Shown in pieces: positions 1-14,500 of a DNA stretch of 64,000 nucleotides. The position numbers were made by a program, and so were the translations under genes. The notes beneath the pieces are model-generated. The model saw nothing but the letters and a program-made list of their open reading frames with translations, was not told the DNA's origin and searched no databases. The DNA is from Congeria kusceri (Eukaryota; Mollusca; Bivalvia; Myida; Dreissenidae): positions 24,486,364 through 24,550,363 of the forward strand of contig CM051028.1 of NCBI GenBank assembly GCA_027627225.1, read 5' to 3'. Positions within the stretch are counted from its first letter, which is position 1. Every line of letters starts with the position of its first letter.

Positions 1-504
1 TTTCAGCAACCTTTAGAGTCACATAACTCCAAGAAAAATCACTGAAACAGAAAATCCTGATAATGTGCACACCTCCTGGTACGGAGAACACCTCCTGGTA
101 TGGAGAACACCTCCTCTTGGAAATGAAACTTCCCATAAAGTTTCATTGAATTCTGGCAGGTTGTTGCCGTTAAACAGTCCACACAAGAATTGTGCACTAT
201 ACACTAATTTTAGCAACTTCAAAGTCCAATAGCTCCCAGGAACATCACTGAAACAGAACGTCCTGGTAATGTACACCCCTCCTTTTAACAATGAAGCATC
301 ACATTAAGTTTCATTGTATTCTGGCCGGTAGTTGCACAGAAATAGCCCCAACAAGAATTGTGCACTGTATTCTTTTCAGAAATCTTCAAAGTCCAATAAA
401 TCTTAGAAGGATCATTGAATAAAATTCTGACAAGTAGTTGCATAGTAATAAACCAGACAAGAATCATGCACTAAAAACTTTTTTCTGAAATCTTCAAAGT
501 CTCA
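1..504. repeat. Tandem array, unit about 170-190 bp, three degraded copies
   Basis: The segments near 130-300, 300-430 and 430-504 repeat the same order: AAGTTTCATTG, TTCTGGC, GTTGC, AACAAGAATTGTGCACT, then CTTCAAAGTCCAATA. A short sub-repeat of CACCTCCTGGTA(C/T)GGAGAA sits at about 68-115. No coding potential is evident; open frames here are by-products of the array. Confidence 0.6.
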
Positions 505-589
505 TAACTAGTCCAAGATGTTATATGATTACAGAATGAAAAAGTTGTTACAGCATAGTCTTCATTCTTCTAACATCTTGGACTAGTTA
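505..589. repeat. Perfect 19-bp inverted repeat (hairpin)
   Basis: TAACTAGTCCAAGATGTTA at 505-523 is exactly complementary to 571-589, with a 47-nt spacer. It closes the tandem array at 1-504. No TSD or ORF is visible. Confidence 0.75.
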
Positions 590-726
590 TTGCTGGCACA
601 TTATCAAATCTTTTCATTTTTTTTTACATGTCAAAGGAAGCAGCTCAATTTGTTTCTTTATCCAAGTAATACTGTAGTTTATTATCTAATAGTAATGTTG
701 TCAGTATTTTAACACTAATCAATTAA

Positions 727-2040
727 CAAGAGGACCAAATGGCCCAGGATCGCTCACCTGCGATTCATTAGTCGAACAATTTTCCATGTGTTAGATTTTT
801 ATACGGACATGGATATATTGATACGGACTGATGGAAAGGCGGTCTAATCATCATGGTTTGAAAAACTTAAGTGACAACAGACATTCAAAATTTTAAAGTA
901 CATATTGAAATTGAAGCTTTTTCTTCAATTAGACCTAGTGACCTAGTTTTTAACCACACATGACCCAGATTCGAACTCGGCCGAGATACCATTGGGACAA
1001 ATGTTCTGACCAAGTTTCATGACGACTGGGCAAATAATGTAACTTCTATAGTGTTAACAAGCTTTTTCTTCAATTTGACAAGGTGACCTAGTTTTTGACC
1101 CCACATAACCCAGATTTGAATTTGGCCGAGATACCATTAAGACAAATGTTCTGACCACGTTTCATGAAGATTGGGCAAAAAATATGACTAGAGTGTTAAC
1201 AAGCTTTTTCTTCAATTCGACCTAGTGATCTAGTTTTTCACCCAACATGACCCAGATTCGAACTCGGCCGAGATATCATTAAGACAAATGTTCTGACCAA
1301 GTTTCATGAAGATTGGGCAAAAAATGTGACTTCCAGAGTGTTAACAAGCTTTTTCTTCAATTTGACCTAGTGACCTAGTTTTTGACCCCACATGACCCAG
1401 ATTCGATCTCGGCCAAGATATCATTGGGACAAATGTTCTGACCAAGTTTCATGAAGATTGGGCAAAAAATGTGACTTCTAGATTGTTCACAAGCTTTCCT
1501 ATAGCCATATAAGGAAAAATGCCCCCCCCCCTTGGCGGCCATGTTTTTCACCAGACCGGAACCATTTTTTAACTTAGCAGAGATATCATCAGAACAAAGG
1601 TTCGGAGCAAGTTTCGTGTTGATTGGGCAAAAAATGTGACTTCCAGAGTGTTCACAAGCTTTTCATAAAGCCATATAAGGAAAAATGCCCCCCCCCCTGG
1701 TGGCCATGTTTTTCACCAAACCGGAACCATTTTCGAACTCAGCCAAGATAGCATTAGAACAAATGTTCTGAGCAAGTTTCATGTTGATTGGGCCAAAAAT
1801 GTGACTTCTCGAGTGTTAACAAGCTTTTTCTTCAATTTGACCTAGTGACCTAGGTTTTGACCCCACATGACCCAGTTTCGAATTCGGTCGAGATATCATT
1901 AGAACAAATGTTCTGACCAAGTTTCATGAAGATTGGCCAATAAATGTGGCCCCTAGAGTGTTCACAAGGAAAATGTTGACTAACGCACGACGGATGACGG
2001 ACAAAAGGCGATCCTGAAAGCTTTGTGCTCAGGTGAGCTA
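727..2040. mobile_element. Family A tandem-array element (about 145-bp unit)
   Basis: Begins CAAGAGGACC..GGCCC..CGCTCACCTG and ends GTGCTCAGGTGAGCTA. The core holds about eight copies of a 145-bp unit with GTGACCTAGTTTTTGACCCC, GATATCATTGGGACAAATG and GTTTCATGAAGATTGGG. Two units are the GCCCCCCC/GGCGGCCATG variant. The 3' hairpin is half lost. It sits downstream of the last exon of the host gene. Confidence 0.8.
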
Positions 2041-2181
2041 GAAATGAAATACAATTTTATCACTTAAAATGTCACATTATAGTAATAAATTCTTGGTACA
2101 TCTGTTTAGATACTTTAAAAATAACAAAATCTGTAAAAACATGAATTTTAGCAAACCAAAAATGGGTTGGATACAATTTTT

Positions 2182-2522
2182 TTATAAAAAAAAAGTTGTG
2201 TAAAAAAATACTGAACAGACCATATCTGCTATCGAAACTATCCCCTGGTTTTTATTGCTGATTTGGCACATCCATTGCGTCACCATTATCACCCCTGGAG
2301 CAGGCTTCAGACAATCCTCTTGACTGAAGAAGTGGTATGAGTGATTCATGGTGCTAGAATCCTTGCTGAATCTGCACCACATTATGTACAGTTGCTTTAC
2401 TTGTTCCCCTATTGTAGTCTTCAGGTGCAAGTTCTTGCAAGGATCAGGATCTTTCTTGTCTTCGAATAGTTGGACAATCTTGTAGCCAATGGCGTTGCTC
2501 AAGAAAGCCACATGCAACTGAC
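2182..2522 (-). CDS. Exon 10: C-terminal strands with candidate His, and stop
   Basis: 341 nt with acceptor GTTTACAG; residues 497-609, stop TAA at 2184-2182. It encodes LHVAFLSNAIGYKIVQLF, then LYIMWCRF and MNHSYHFF, resembling the final strands of OTU-like folds in which a His follows a strand (H557 codon 2343-2341, H560 codon 2334-2332). The last residues are low-complexity (SVFFYTTFFL), read from a poly-T tract. The true terminus could therefore differ or a further exon could be spliced, but the stop fits the frame. An ATAAAA-type poly(A) signal near 2050 is only a weak candidate. Confidence 0.7.
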
Positions 2523-5500
2523 CTGTAAACAGAAATGTGTCAGAAACTAGACACGTGTCCATAGGACACGGATGCCCCAAAATTCCGCTATTTGTGACAA
2601 AACCTATGCAATGAATATGTGCATAAAGTTGCATCACTCTAGCAGTTATACTTTTCGATTTACATGTGAAACAAGTCCAAAAATGTCAATTTAGGCAAAA
2701 AGAGAGAGCCATAGCTCCGCTGATGTCAGAAAAAAACTGCACAGAAATACCCAGGGGCACAAGTTCACATGCTAATGTTTATGTCAATAAAGTTTCAGCG
2801 CTCTTGCAGTTATACTTTTCGAGTAACACATGAATGTCAATTTTTGCTAAAAAAGGTCCATAATTCAGATGTTCTATGACATATCTCCACCAAAATACAA
2901 GTTCACATGCTGATGAATATGTTTATAAAATTACATCACTCTAGCAGTTATAATTTTTAAGTTACACAAAGCACATGTCCGAAAAAGTCATTTTATGCTA
3001 AACAAGAGGGCCATAAGGCCCTAGGTCGCTAACCTGAGGGGCTAAGGAATTAAACTGTTCTGAACAAGTTACATGAAGATTCAGCTAAAATTGTGACCTC
3101 TAGATTGTTCGCAAGCTTGGTTTTTCAAATTTGGCCTGGTGACTGGTATTTTACTACATGTGACCTGGGTTCAAACTTGTCCAAGATATCATTGCGACAA
3201 ATGTTCTGAGAAAGTTTCATGATGATTGGGATACAAATGTAGGCCTCTACAGTGTTCACAAGCTTTTTAAAATTTTCAATACATCCATATAAGGAAAACT
3301 GAACCCCCTCCCCCCCCCTGGCCGCCATGTTTTTCAACGGAGTGGAACCATTTTCTCACTCGGCCAAGATGTATGAACAAATGTTCTGAGCACGTTTCAT
3401 GTTGCTTGGGCCAAAAATGTGACTTCCAGAGTATTCACAAGCTTTTTCTATAGCCTAATATGGAAAACTGCCCCCCCCTCCCCAGGCGGCCATGTTTACT
3501 GACAGACTGGAACCATTTTTGAGCTGGGTCAAGATATAATAAGAACAAAGGGTCTTAGCAAGTTTCATGTTGATTGGGTAAAAAATGTGACTTCTAGAGT
3601 GTTCACAAGCTTTTCCTATAGCCATGTAACGAAAACTGCCCCACCCCTGGCGACAAGGTTTTTCAACGGACCGGAGCCATTTTCTAACTCTGACGAAATA
3701 TCATAAGAACAAAGGATCTGAGCAAGTTTCATGAAGGGGCAAAAAATGTAACTTCTAGTGTTCACAAGCTTTTTCTATAGCCATATAAGGAAAATTGCCC
3801 CACCCCCTGGCAGCCATGTTTTTCAAGGGAGCAGAACCATTTTTGAACTCAGCCAAGATATCATATGAACAAAGGTTCTCAGCAAGTTTTATGTTAATTG
3901 GGCAAAAAATGTGACTTAAGAGTGTTCACAAACTTTTTCTATAGCCATATAAGGAAAACTGCCCCACCCCCTGGCGGCCATGTTAATCAACGGACCAGAA
4001 CCAATTTCAAACTCTGCTTAGATATCATTTGAAAAAATGTTCTGAGCAAGTTTCATGTTGATTGGGCAAAAAATGTGACTTCTAGAGTTTTAACAAGCTT
4101 TTTCTTCATTTGACCTAGTTACCTAGTTTTGACCCACATAACCCAGTTTCAAATTCGACAAAGATATCATTAGGACAAATGTTCTGACTAAGTTTCATGA
4201 AGATTGGCCAATTAATGTGGCCTCTAGAGTGTTCACAAGGTAAATGTTGACGACGCATAACAGACAACGGACAAAAGGCAATCACAAAAGCTCACCATGA
4301 GCACATTGTGCTCAGGTGAGCTAAAAAGGGCCACAACTCTGCTAATGTCGTAAAAAAACTGCACCAAAATACCCAGGTGAACAATTTTATGTGCTGATGA
4401 ATAAAACTAAAGCCGGAAAAAAAATGCACCAAAATACCCAGGTGAACAATTTTATGTGCTGATGAATACATCTATAGTTTCACCACACCAGCCATTATAC
4501 CTTTCGAGTTACATGTGACACAAGTTCAAAAATGTCATTTTTTGATACACAAGCAGGCCATTAGCCACTAGGTCACTCACCTGAGCAGAGTGTTCACAAG
4601 CTTTTTCTTCAATTTGCCCTAGTGACCTGGTATTTGACCCCACATGACCCAGTTTCTGAGATAAAATTGGGACAAATGTTCTGAGCCAGTTTCATGATTA
4701 TTGGGCTATTAATGTGGCCTCTAGAGTGTTCAGAAGCTTTTTCTTCAATTTGTCCTAGAGACCTAGTTTTTGACCTCACATGATCCAGCTTCAAACGCAT
4801 CTTAGATATCATCGAGACAAATGTTCTTAGCAAGATTCATGATGATTTGGCTTTAAATGTGGCCTCTACAGTGTTCACAAGATTTTTCATCAATTTGGCC
4901 TGGTGACCTAGTTTTTGTCCCCACGTGCCCCAGTTTCAAACTCATAAGAGATATCATTCGGACAAATGTTCTGAGCAAGTTTCATGATGATTGGGCTACA
5001 AAAAATGAGACCTCTAGAGTGTTCACAAGCTTTGTCTTCAATTTGCCCTAGTGACCTAGTTTTTGACCTCACTTGCCCCAGTTTTGAACTCTTCTGAGAT
5101 ATCATTGGGACAAATGTTCTGATAAAGTTTCTTGATGATTAGGCTATAAATGTGGCCTCTAGAGTGTTCACAAATGTTTTCTTCAATTTTGCCTGGTGAC
5201 CTAGTTTTTGACCCCACATGGCCCAGTTTCACATTCGTCCAAGATATTATTGAAACAAATGTTCCTCTCGAGTTTTATGAAGATTGGGTAAAAAATATAA
5301 CTTCAAGAGTGTTCACAAGGTTTTTATTCAATTTTACGTAGAGACCTAGTTTTTTACCCCACGTGACCCAGTTTCGAACTCGTCTAAGATATCGTAAGAA
5401 CAAATGTTCTGAGCAAGTTTCATGAAAATTAGGAAATAAATGTGGCCTCTAGAGTGTTCACAAGCTTTTTAAAGTTTTCAATATAGCCATATATGGAAAA

Positions 5501-8500
5501 CTGCTTTTTGTTTGTTTGGATTTTTGGCCATATTCAACAGTATTTCAGTCATATAACGGTGGTCAGTTAAACTACACACACATTTCCTGGGTAAGCTGGT
5601 TTACCAGTACTAAGTGCACATACTTATGCCAGTAACTGACAACTGCCCTACTTAAATCAGAGGTAGGGGGAGAATGGCCGTATAAATAATTTTATGACCA
5701 ATCCCCACACAAGTTATGTTGCCGGGCTGGTAATCGAACCCGCGATCCTCGGATTTGTAGATTTGCAGCGCTCTACCAACTGAGCTAGCTGGCCCTGGAA
5801 GCCATGTATTGCAACGGAGCGGAACCATTTTCTAACTCGGCTGAGATATCATAAGAACAAATGTTCTGAGCAAGTTTCCGTTAATTGGGCGAAATATGTC
5901 ACTCCTTCGATTGTTCACAAACTTTTTCTACAGCCATATAAGAAAATTGCCCCAACCCCTGGCGGCCATGTTTTTCAACGGAGCGGAACCATTTTCCAAC
6001 TCGGCCGAGCTATCGTATAAACAAATGTTCAGAGCAAGTTTCATGTTGATTGGGCATAAAATGTGACTTCTAGAGTGTTCACAAGCTTCTTCTATAGACA
6101 TATAAGGAAAACTGCCCCGCCCCCTGGCGGCCATGTTTTTCAATGGAGCAAGGCCATTTTCAGACTCCGCTGAAATATCATAAGAACAAATGTTCTGACC
6201 AAGTTTCATGTTGATTGGTCAAAAAAGGTGACTTCTAGAGTGTTCACAAGCTTTTTCTTTAATTTGACCAAGTGAACTAATTTTGTTGACCCCACATGAC
6301 CCAGTTTCGAACTCGTCCGATATATAATTGGGACAAATGTTCCTCCCAAGTTTCATGAAGATTGGGCAACAAATGTAGCCTCTAATGTGTTCACAAGGTA
6401 AATGCTGACGATGAACAAATGAACAATTCACGACACGACGGACTAAAGGCGATCACAAAAGCTCACGATGAGCACGTTGTGCTCAATAGAGCTTAAAACA
6501 CTGTTGTTTAGGTCAGTATATTTGCAGAAAGGTGAAAATTGTCACACTCTTCGAATGCACAGTTGTAATTACTTTATTACTATACAAATACGAGCTCAAC
6601 TACCAGTTAACAAGATTCACTACATCACTGTAAACTTTCAGGACTGTTTGCTGAACATTCCTAATTTAGTGTCATAAAACAACTACTGTGCTTACTGCTA
6701 TCCTTGTTTGCCTCACAAGTCTCAACGAGGGTCTTGAACATTAGAACATGCAACTGGTCCCTCCAGTGTCGGCTTAATTTTCTCAAATCTTCATTGAGCT
6801 CAAGACCATAGCAAGCAAACACCTGCTGAACCCTCGCAGCAGTCTCCTCTGTGTCACCCCACTGCCTGAAGTATTCCTCAAACTGAAAGTTATAGATGGA
6901 ATTTACAGAATCGTACAATTATACAAGAGGAGTGCACTTGATAAAAATTATGTTACAAGTGTACTGTTACTGCCTAAATGCAACATTAAAGGGGTATTAT
7001 TGGTTGAAAGATGTATAAACATTGAATCAAAACTTGAGCTCTATTCAATACTACATGTACATGCACTACACTAAAACCCCGCTTAACGACCACCTCGATT
7101 TTACGACCACCCCGCTAAAGCGGGCACTTTTTATAAAACCCGATTGTTTTCCTATTTATTTCAAATGGTAGCAAACCCCGATTAAACGGGCACCCCGCTA
7201 TTCCGTATTACGACCAATAATCTCAGATCGAAAGTACCAAATAACGCTCAAAATTACCCCGTTATTGCGACCAGTGTCATTTGGTCGTTGACACTTTACA
7301 TCACCAGTTAACAACATATGCCCTGGAGATAACAAACTGCTTTGCAGTTGTAAGCGGGAGTGCGAAAAACAATTTTACGGATGTTTTAATAAGGGATTAG
7401 CACATCGGCTGTGTATCAGATTACGTTAATAGGCACTATCTGACAGTTAGTGGATAACACTGATTATTGCTTAACTATAAATGGACTTAGTTAATCTTTC
7501 TTTAAATTTAATTTCCGACTTAATATAATGTTAATATCCATAAATATAAGTTAAATTATCTGAATTTTATAACTCATTATGTAGAAAACAAATTGAAATT
7601 ATTCGTTATTTATTCATTATTCATGATTTATATTATAACTTTAAATAACAAAGACAAACATGTACTGACTCAGTGATTTGCTGTATCTCGATAATACGAC
7701 CACCCCGCTATTAAAACCACTTTTATCCAGCCCCCAAATGGTCGTATTAGTGGGGTTTAATTGAATATGTACTATTTTTCCATCGATCTATAATGAGATA
7801 GTTATCTTCAAACAAAATAAGTTTGTTTGCAAAGTCACAATTACTGTCAAGATTTTTAATGCGTACTGGTACTCCCATTTTTAATGTTAATGAGTATATT
7901 CCAAATTTTAAAGGTGAATTTACTCCAATTCTCCTCTGATCTAGAGCCCTGCAAATGGGGGCCAGATGGCCCTAAAGAGCTCACCAGAGTATGAAGATAT
8001 GGGCCTTGCAGTTTTAGAGGAGACGATTTTTTAAATCATTTTGCTATTAAAGTTTATATCAACCATGCGACCCACAGGGTGTGGCCACTTTTTTTTTACC
8101 CCAGGGGCATAATTTGAACAATCTTACTAAGTTACATACCAAATATGAAATCACTGGGCCTTGTGGTTTCAGAGAAGATCTTTAAAGTCCACTTGCCATA
8201 TAAGTCTATAGAAATCCAGGGCGTGTCTTCTTTTTACCCTGGGGCATAATTTGAACAATCTTTGTACAGGACCACTATACGATGTCACATACCAAATACG
8301 AAACCTCTGGGCCTTGCGGTTTCACAGGAGAAGATTTAAACAAAGATTTAAGAAGTCATTTTGCTATTTAAGTCTATATAAACCATGTTTTGGTTGCGAT
8401 GGCGTAGTGGATATGGGGTCCGCCTAGCAATCTGGTGGTTCCAGATTCGATCACCACTCTGGGACCATTCTCTAGATCTACCCCAAAGAGACCAAGTACT

Positions 8501-11500
8501 GGTTATACCAAGGAACAGTGTTTAGAGTGTCTCAATAAGCCTTAGGCTTTCGATGCAATAAAGCCAAGGGCATCAGCAATGGGGCTGCCGCCGCCCCAAT
8601 GTTCAGCAAGTGCCCGTTATGTAAAAATTCTGCAGCCCCTTCTCTGAAATTAGAAAATCGCACATCCCCTGTTGTTTAAAGTCGGTTACCATTCCGTGTG
8701 GTCAATTAAATTATCATCCACCGTGCTGGCCCCTAATCCGCGGCAATCAACGACCCATGTGTCATAAATCATGACATTGATAAATAGCGATGCAGATAAG
8801 CTCCTCTATATTTGTAGAGGCCACTTATTACGGAAGACGATGCATTAAGGAAGTGTTTGTAAACAATGTACAGAAAAAATCATTGTCTGCAATTTTAAAA
8901 CAAGAGGGCCACAATGGCCCTAGGACGCCCACCTGAGTTAAAGGCATCATAATGGCTTATAACAAGAGGGCCAAATGGCACTAAAGCACTTACCTGAGTA
9001 TAAAGATCTGGGCCTTGCAGTTTCAGGAGATGATTTGTACAGTCTATATAAACCATGTGACCCACAGGGCGTGGCCACTTTTCACCCCAGAGGTATAATT
9101 TGAACAGTATTTGTAGAGGACCACGATACAATATTACATACCAAATATTAAACCACTGGGCCTTGCGGTTTCAGACGAGAAGATTTTTAAAGTCATTTTG
9201 CTATTTAAGTCTATATAAACCGTGTGAGCCCCAGGGTGTGGCCAGTTTTGACCCCAGGGGCATCATTTGAACAATCTTTGTAGAAGACCACTATACAATG
9301 TTACACACCAAATATGAAACCTCTGGGCCTTGGCGTTTCAGAGAAGAAGATTTTTAAAGTCATTTTGCTATTTAAATTTATATAAACCATGTGACCCCCA
9401 GGTGTGCCCAGTTTTTACCCCAGGGGCATCATTTGAACAATCTTTGTACAGGACCACTATACAATGTAACATACCAAATATGAAATCTCTAGGCCTTGAA
9501 GTTTCAGAGAGAAGATTTTTTAAGTCATTTTGCTATTTAAGTCTATATAAATGATGTGAGCCCAAGGGTGTGGCCAGTTTTAACCCCAGTGGTATCATTT
9601 GGACGATCTTTGTATAGGACCACTATACAATGATACATACCAAATATGAAACCTCTAGGCCTTGCAGTTTCAGAGAAGAAACTATTTGAGTCTATAAAAC
9701 ATTGTGACCCCTGGGGCATGGCCAGTTTTGACCCCAGGGGCATCATTTGAACAATCTTTGTTTAGGACAACTAGAGGATGTCACATATCAAGTATGAAAG
9801 CTCTAAACCTTGTGGTTTCGGAGAAGATTTTTAAAGTTTTCAGTTTTTAAATTTGAGCTCTTGTGACCTACATATGCAGCGGACCGGAATGATTTGAACA
9901 ATTTCGAAAGAGGGTTACCCAAGGATCATTCCTGTAAAGTTTGGTGAAAATCTGCCCAGCTGTTTGGGAGGATATGTTCTTTGAATGAAAATGTTGACAC
10001 ACGACGGATGACGAACGACGGACAAAAGGCGATCCTAAAAGCTCACCATGAGCATGTTGTGCTCAGGTGAGCTAAAAAGATTTGAAAAAACGCTTATTAT
10101 AGTTAATAACTATTATATCTATATTATAACTATAACTCAAGAAAACAGAATTCATGTCTCATTCTATTCTTGTCCTTAAATATGAATGTATCAAATCAGC
10201 CAGATAATTTCAAATTTCCTAAACGTTCGTTTGCAAAGAAAATCCAAAACGTGTATTCAGCCATGACTGGTTTGCAACTAACAAACAGTTGCATTATGAC
10301 CAGTCCAAGGATATGGCATTGTGCTTTACCTGACATCTGACAATTCTTGATATAGTTTACCAGTTGACAAATGTGATTTTATTTATACAATTATGTCATT
10401 GCACCATTTAAATAAATCAGATAATATTATATTCATGTAGCTATTGAGCCCCAATGTATTCCTTAATACAATCCCTGGAACAAACTAAAATGCGATATTA
10501 TACTGATTGAAATGCAAAGTAAAAATTTAAATCTTGAAGGCCCCCGCCTCACCGCCCCAATGTTGAAAAGTTTCTGATGCCCCTGTAAGCTAAAATAAAT
10601 AGGTTTAAAATAAAAAACTAAACCATGTGACCCCCAGGCGGTGGCCACTTTTTACCCAAGGGCAATAATTTGAACAAACTTTGTAGACTACCACTACACA
10701 ATGACCAAAATATGAAACCTCTGGGCATTACGGTTTGCAAAGGGGACGATTTTTAAGGACCACTTGCCATGTAAGTCTATATAAACAATGTGACCCCCCC
10801 CCCGGTTTGGCCAGTTTTGACCCCAGGGGCATCATTTGAACAATCTTTGTAGAGGACCACTATACAATGTTACATACCAAATATGAAAGCTCTCAGCCTT
10901 ACGGTTTTAGAGAAGATTTTGGAAGTCATTGTGCTATTTAAGCCTATATGAACCATGTGGCGCCCGGGGCTTGGCTAACGTTTTACCCTTAGGGGCATAA
11001 TTTGAACAATATTTGTAGAAGACCACTATAGGATGATACATACCACATACAAAACCTCTTTGCGGTTTTAGAGAAGATTTTTAAAGTCATTTTGCTATTT
11101 AAGTCTATATAAACTATGTGACCCGTGTGGTGGCTTCATTTTTGAACAATCTTTGTACAGGACCACTATACAATGTTACATGCCAGATTTGAAAACTCTG
11201 GGCCTTTCGGTTTCAGGGGAATAATTTGAACAAACTTTGTCGAGGACAACTAGGGTATGTCACATATTAAAAATAAAAGCTCCGAGACTTGCAGTTTCAG
11301 AGATTTTAAAAAAGTTTTCCCTTTTTATATCTATTTTTAGCTCTGGTGACCTACATTAATTATGCAGCAGACCAGAATGATTTGCAAATTTTGAAAGAGG
11401 GTTCTCCAAGGATCATTACTGTCAAGTTTGGTGAAATCTGCCAGAAGATGTTGTTCGACTGAAAAAAGTTTTGCTTCAAAAATCAATCAAATTTTGTAAT

Positions 11501-14500
11501 GCTTACTGGTTCCCCAATTTTTTTTTGGAGGAGTATTTTCCAGATTTAAAATGAGTATTTACTTCAATATACCTCTAATGTTACCAAATGTATGCATAGA
11601 GACTTAAGAAGAAATCACTGCACCTGTCGTACATAGACACTCAAGTTCTTTAAAGCGTCAAGTGCACAGCAGAGACGAAACCGATGCTGCAGACTCTCAT
11701 CTCCACACAGGAGGATGCTGATGGCTTGATTGAGGCATGAGTTGTTCAAGCCACTCGTCTGATATGCCACATATCCATCGGGAACATTGCTGAAATACCA
11801 AGGTTATATATTTGAAAGTGATAAATGACAAATATCTAAAGACATGTCACTGAGTAATATCAGGTTTCTTGCAATAATGCTGATGCAGATTTTTAATTGT
11901 GTTGTGCTTGTAGTTTAATTTTCTTTCTATTATGTAAAAAAACATTATTTTGTTACTAACATGTATTTAACCACTGTAAATGTGTATGGCTGTTCAAATG
12001 CATAGTTTTAACTAGGGATGGGACCGAATACTGAAATCAATATTCGAATATTCGTTTTAGGTATTTGAATATATTCGAATACTCGTTTTGTAAATACTAC
12101 TATATATGGCACTCTGTCCGAATATTTACCTGTCCGAAATATGTATACTACGTGTATGTAGTTGTTTGTCCTTGTTTCAGTGGTAAATCAGCGATATAAC
12201 TTAGTGTTAGGCAAATATAAAGAAATGTAAGATATTGTTAAATGTATTGTTAATTAATTTGTTAATCGTTCCCTACACAAATTTCTCATTACATAGATTA
12301 CACGTTGCCTGGGTTTTGTCTAATGACCGCGTAAAGTACTTCCAAGCACATGATGGTTGCATTGTTTATTAATCAAGACTCTTGTATAATATACGGTGTT
12401 GATATAATGGAGAATAATTTACAAGTGACGTATATTAAGATTGACCAGATCATGCTAATTTGTTAAAGAAATGGATTGGCTGATTCATTTTGATTGGTTT
12501 ACTTAGAGAGTAATTGTAATTTACTGTAAACAAGTTAACCGTATAGATGTCACTTAAGGACAATAAACAACAATGTACGCCTTGAGCAAACTGTGAAACC
12601 GTTATCACAAAATGGCCCAGTTTTGTTATTTGTGGATACAATGCGTCATATTTGCGCCTCCTACAAACCGTTAATGGTGGCCCTTATAAAGACGTGGCCC
12701 CCCTGCCAATTATCAATTGTCGTTAATTGGACATGTTTGGCATGTGTTGTAAAAACGTTACACTTCTATTAGATTATTAGAATATTCGGTCCCATCCCTA
12801 GTTTTAACAAAATTTACGTTGGGGAATACTAAGCTGATACCTTATTCTGTCCCTTACACCACTATGGACTACCACCACTATTATTATATTTCAATAACCT
12901 ACAAAACTGACAAATACACTCGCAATACATTTACATAAAACATACTAGTATGTAGGTGAAAAAAGGAATCAAATGCCAACAGCACAGAAAAAAGATTTTT
13001 GTTGAGGAAAGATATGAAAAGCAGGAGACTTGTGAGTACATTTGTTTAATAGACAAGAAGCATTTGCTTGAATGAAGTTGAATTTCTGCAATAACTTTTT
13101 TTTTCACAAAAGAATACTCAGCATGACACCATAGCCAGAAATTAGTGTTAATATTAATACAAGTTACACTGAAAGTATTTCTAACTAATAACATACAGTA
13201 AAACACCTCTAATACGACCATTTGGGGGTCTTAATAAAAGTGGTCTTAATAGGGGGGTGGTCTTATTATTGAGGTACGGCAGATCACAGAGTCAGTAAAT
13301 GCATATATCTTTGTTATTTAAAGTTTTAATGAAAATAATGACTAATGAATAGATAACCAAAATTTCAATTGGTTTCTATACCCGTATAATGTTTTATTAT
13401 ATACAGATTATGTAACTTCCATTTATGCATTAATAACTTTACATTAAGTCGGAAATCGATTAACTAAGATCATTAATAGTTCAGCATTCATCAGTGTTCT
13501 CCCTAACTGTCAAACAGTATCATTTAATGCAATATCTGATAAACAGTCGATGTGCCGATCTCTTATCAAAACATCTTTAACATTTATTTTCACGCACAGC
13601 TTTTATTACCCCAAGGCACTATGTTATCTCAATGGCATATGTTGTTAATTGATGACATAGATTGTCAACGCCTAAATGACACTGGTTGCAATAATGGGGT
13701 AATTCATCTTTAGTTGGTACTTTCGGTCTAGGATTAGTGGTCGTAATTCGGAATAGTGGGGATCCCGTATAATCAGGGTTTGCAAGCATAGAAATAAATA
13801 GGAAACCAATTGGGTCTTTAAACTGTCCACTTTAGCAAATGGTGGTCGTAAAATCGAGGTGGTCATTAAAGCCCAGTCACACTTTCATGATTTTAGCTAC
13901 GATAGCCCACGATTGATTGTGGACGTGATAATCTTGATGAGTCGGTATGCACAGTGTCCCGACTGTGTTTTCCTACATATACCTACGGTTGTTGTAGGAC
14001 GAGACTACGAATATCAACGACATTTGTAGGTTTCCGCAGCCCTTTCACCACGGTTTTACCAAGATATGATGTGATCTATTACGGTTGTGATACGCTAGCG
14101 GCAGATAAACGCTACGGTAACAGGCGATTGTTAAGGTTTTTCCAAAGATTGTAGTAAGATTACAGAAGATTCATCACAATAAACCTACGAGCAGCCAATA
14201 TTTCTCACGCTTCACTATGCATCAAGGCATAACGATGCTTCGTGCAAAATCATGACACCACATAGGCAAATGTAGTGAGTGCGTAGTAACATCGCAATGA
14301 ACCGTACTGGCAACGCGACCCAATCGTCGCGTTGTCGTAGTCTATCGTGTATTCTTGAGTAGTCATAATAGTTGTCGCTAAAGATCCTATTGGAATCTTA
14401 ACTGAATCGTAGGGCAAGCGTTGAAATTCGTACCATATACGTAGCAAAATGGACCAAAACATACTAGTCTTGTAATATACATGTAAACAAATATGTCACG

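Noticed and set aside
5727..5796. tRNA gene on the minus strand
   Set aside because: A and B boxes are present, but it is fused to a SINE body and lacks an acceptor-stem 3' strand.
8391..8460. tRNA gene on the plus strand
   Set aside because: Degenerate B box and SINE body attached; the acceptor stem does not pair.
12450..12641. Minus-strand frame conserved with 36085-36354
   Set aside because: Both lie inside copies of one hAT-type element; similarity is explained by recent copying.
14250..14462. 70-codon minus ORF in the piggyBac-type element as transposase
   Set aside because: No DDD motif region or similarity recognised; element is only 899 bp.
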